From Pseudomonadota bacterium (lineage in GTDB: Bacteria > Pseudomonadota > Alphaproteobacteria > Rhizobiales > Xanthobacteraceae), in NCBI GenBank assembly GCA_963205465.1, contig CAUJKG010000412.1:1-7937 (forward strand): DNA of 7,937 nt. The letters are read 5' to 3'. The notes beneath the pieces were generated by a model. It searched no databases and was not told where the DNA came from. It saw only the letters and a list, made by a program, of their open reading frames with translations. The position numbers were made by a program, and so were the translations under genes. This document shows, piece after piece, positions 5,913 to 7,937 of this stretch (position 1 is the stretch's first letter; every line of letters starts with the position of its first letter).

Positions 5913-7610
5913 GTGAACGGCATTACCGAGTTTGTCCGCACCCTGGGCGCCGCGAGGCTTGCCGCCATGGGCGCCGTCGCCGCGGCACTGATCTTCTTCT
6001 TCATCTTCATCATCGGGCGGGTGACCGCTCCCGCCATGGCCCCGCTCTTCACCGAGCTTTCGCTCGATGATTCGGCCCGCATCGTCCGCGAGCTCGAAAC
6101 CCAGAGCATCCCGTACGAAATCAAGAACGACGGCGCGACCATCATGATCCCGAAGGACAAGGTGGCCCGCACCCGCATGCGGCTTGCCGAAACCGGCCTG
6201 CCCCGCGGCGGCTCGGTCGGCTACGAAATCTTCGACCGCACCGACACCCTCGGCACCACTTCCTTCGTCCAGAACGTCAATCACGTCCGCGCGCTCGAGG
6301 GCGAGCTCTCCCGCACCATCCGCGCCATCGACCGCATCGCCGCCGCGCGCGTGCATCTCGTGATTCCCGAGCGCCAGCTCTTCACCCGCGACCGGCAGGA
6401 GCCTTCGGCCTCGATCGTGCTGCAGGTGCGCGGCTCGCTGGAAATGTCGCAGGTCCGCGCGATCCGCCATCTCGTCGCTTCCGCCGTGCGCGGGCTCAAG
6501 ACCGAGCGCATCTCCATCGTCGACGAACGCGGCACGCTCCTGGCCGACGGCTCCGGCGACGCCACCAGCGGCCTCACCGGCATCGAGGAGCGCAACGCCG
6601 CCTATGAGCGCAAGCTGAAAGAACAGATCGACGCCATCGTGACGAGCGTGGTCGGCGCCAATCGCGCGCGCGTCACGGTTTCCGCCGAGCTCGATTATAC
6701 CCGCGTGCAGCAGACGCAGGACATGTTCGATCCCGAAAGCCGCGTGGTCCGCTCGACCCAGACCCGCGAGGAACAGTCCGCGACCGCAAGCACCGCGAAC
6801 AACGACGGCGTCACCGTCGCCAACGAAATTCCCGGCGCCAACCAGCAGCGCCCGCAGAACCCGCAACAGCCACAGCAGCCACGCGACAACGCGCGCAAGA
6901 CCGAAGAAGTCGTCAATTACGAAATCACCCGCACCACACGCACCGAGACGCAGGAACCGGGCCGTGTGAAGCGCCTCTCCGTCGCCGTGCTGGTCGATGG
7001 CACCTATACCAAAGGCAACAACAACGACGTCGCCTACGCGCCGCGCAGCAAGGAAGAACTCGAACAGATCACAGCACTGGTCCGCTCCGCGATCGGCTTC
7101 AACGAGAAGCGCGGCGACATGATCCAGGTCGTCAACCTGCGCTTCGCCGAACCGGCCGTGGTGCCGCAAGCCGCCGCCGATACCGGTTTCCTTTCGATGC
7201 TGCGCTTCACCACCGACGACATCATGCGTTCGGTGGAAATCGGCGTGATGCTGATCCTCGGCCTCTTGGTGCTGCTCTTCGTGGTCCGCCCGCTGGTCCG
7301 CCGCGTGGTGACGCCCGAGCAGGACGGCACGGCTGCGATCGCCGCCAATCCGGCCGGCACGCCCGCGCTCACCGCGCCGGGTCACCACGACGGCGTGCAG
7401 TCGCCGCCGCTGGCGCCCGGCCATGCCAATCCGCAGCAGCAACCTTTGCCGCGCCCCTCCGACCACCCGGCGGCGCGCATGATCGAATCCGCCCAGATCC
7501 TCGGCGAGGCACACCAGAAATCGATGCAGAAGGTCGGCGAACTGGTGCAGGCCAATCCGCAGGAAACCGTTTCCGTGCTCCGCCAATGGATGAACGAACG
7601 CGCAGCGTAA
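5913..7610 (+). CDS. fliF: Flagellar MS-ring protein FliF
   Basis: Builds the inner-membrane MS-ring on which the flagellar export gate, rod and switch assemble. The GTG start gives 565 residues, near the 530-560 usual in rhizobia. First membrane helix at about 14-36; YscJ/FliF-type ring domains from about 40 to 210, including SIPYEIKNDGATIMIPKDKV at 65-84, GYEIFDRTDTLGTTSFVQNVNHVRALEGEL at 103-132 and AARVHLVIPE at 144-153. A second periplasmic domain (about 225-415) contains VNYEITRTTRT and ends with VNLRFAEP. The second membrane helix is at about 438-458. The cytoplasmic tail ends in the FliG-binding segment, about 522-565, with VSVLRQWMNE. Residues 308-325 are a Gln/Pro-rich low-complexity insert in the surface loop where FliF proteins vary. 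fliG follows after 7 nt, supporting one operon. Start chosen by RBS; 5895 would add six residues. Confidence 0.95.
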   Translation: MNGITEFVRTLGAARLAAMGAVAAALIFFFIFIIGRVTAPAMAPLFTELSLDDSARIVRELETQSIPYEIKNDGATIMIPKDKVARTRMRLAETGLPRGGSVGYEIFDRTDTLGTTSFVQNVNHVRALEGELSRTIRAIDRIAAARVHLVIPERQLFTRDRQEPSASIVLQVRGSLEMSQVRAIRHLVASAVRGLKTERISIVDERGTLLADGSGDATSGLTGIEERNAAYERKLKEQIDAIVTSVVGANRARVTVSAELDYTRVQQTQDMFDPESRVVRSTQTREEQSATASTANNDGVTVANEIPGANQQRPQNPQQPQQPRDNARKTEEVVNYEITRTTRTETQEPGRVKRLSVAVLVDGTYTKGNNNDVAYAPRSKEELEQITALVRSAIGFNEKRGDMIQVVNLRFAEPAVVPQAAADTGFLSMLRFTTDDIMRSVEIGVMLILGLLVLLFVVRPLVRRVVTPEQDGTAAIAANPAGTPALTAPGHHDGVQSPPLAPGHANPQQQPLPRPSDHPAARMIESAQILGEAHQKSMQKVGELVQANPQETVSVLRQWMNERAA

Positions 7611-7617
7611 TTGACCG

Positions 7618-7937
7618 ATGAACGCACCCGCAGCCATCACCGCTACCAAGCCGAAAAAGCAGGCGCCGATCCATAACGGCCGCCCGCTCTCCGGCATCGA
7701 GCGCGCGGCCGTATTGCTACTGTCGCTCGGCGAGGAGCACGGCCAGGAAATCTGGAAACTGCTCGACGAAGACGAGATCCGCGATCTCTCGATCGCGATC
7801 GCGCGTCTCGGCGCGATCGATTCCAACATCGTCGACACGCTGCTGGTCGATTTCGTCGGCCAGTTGTCCGGGCATGGCGGCCTCCTCGGCAACACCACCG
7901 CGACCGAGCGCCTGCTGACGCAGTTCCTGCCGAGCGA
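7618..7937 (+). CDS. fliG: Flagellar motor switch protein FliG, 3'-truncated
   Basis: The first 106 residues of FliG, which runs off the end of the window; the full protein is usually about 330-370 residues. It forms part of the cytoplasmic C-ring, binding the FliF tail through this N-terminal domain and the stator through the missing C-terminal domain. After a variable, basic N-terminus of about 22 residues comes the conserved start LSGIERAAVLLLSLGEEHGQEIWKLLDEDEIRDLSIAIARLG (residues 25-66), the helical FliG-N core. The ATG at 7618 is 7 nt after the fliF stop codon, without a strong Shine-Dalgarno, so reinitiation or coupling from fliF is plausible. The middle and C-terminal torque-generating domains cannot be assessed. 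Confidence 0.93.
   Translation, partial: MNAPAAITATKPKKQAPIHNGRPLSGIERAAVLLLSLGEEHGQEIWKLLDEDEIRDLSIAIARLGAIDSNIVDTLLVDFVGQLSGHGGLLGNTTATERLLTQFLPS

Noticed and set aside
5835..7898. 687-codon open frame on the minus strand opposite fliF
   Set aside because: Its product is rich in His, Gly, Asp and Arg repeats with no recognisable domain, while the plus-strand frame is a clear FliF. Long antisense frames are common in high-GC genes because stop codons are rare there.

Overview
The window looks like an ordinary chromosomal segment from a high-GC alphaproteobacterium, most likely of the Rhizobiales near Bradyrhizobium, Rhodopseudomonas, Afipia or Pseudolabrys. Three things point there. Haem synthesis starts with an ALA synthase (C4 pathway, typical of Alphaproteobacteria). 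FliF and FliG resemble the rhizobial forms. The gaps between genes carry short hairpin repeats of a kind I recall as common in this group. No rRNA, tRNA, CRISPR array, insertion sequence or phage gene is visible.

Layout. (1) Positions 2-4251, plus strand: a five-gene branched-chain amino-acid-type (HAAT) ABC importer in the order binding protein (5' end missing), livH permease, livM permease, livG ATPase, livF ATPase. The last four genes are almost certainly one transcript: 2-nt gap livH/livM, 4-nt overlap livM/livG, 8-nt overlap livG/livF. A 144-nt gap with two oppositely oriented hairpin repeats separates the binding-protein gene from livH. (2) Positions 4252-4363: a convergent gap holding an inverted pair of small palindromes. 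(3) Positions 4364-5599, minus strand: hemA, 5-aminolevulinate synthase. (4) Positions 5600-5912: a divergent control region between hemA and fliF, with a FixK/FNR-type box, a perfect 14-bp palindrome, an AT-rich core and a short upstream ORF that ends on the proposed hemA start codon. (5) Positions 5913-7937, plus strand: fliF (MS-ring) and the start of fliG (switch protein), which runs off the window.

How the genes work together. The importer would bind a solute in the periplasm, pass it through the LivH/LivM channel and power this with the LivG/LivF ATPases; the real substrate cannot be read from sequence. HemA makes 5-aminolevulinate from glycine and succinyl-CoA, the committed step to haem and other tetrapyrroles. 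FliF builds the flagellar MS-ring and its C-terminal tail docks the N-terminal domain of FliG, the next gene.

I did not find a convincing undescribed system. The most interesting material is non-coding: the hemA leader and the paired hairpin elements in both intergenic gaps of the first half.
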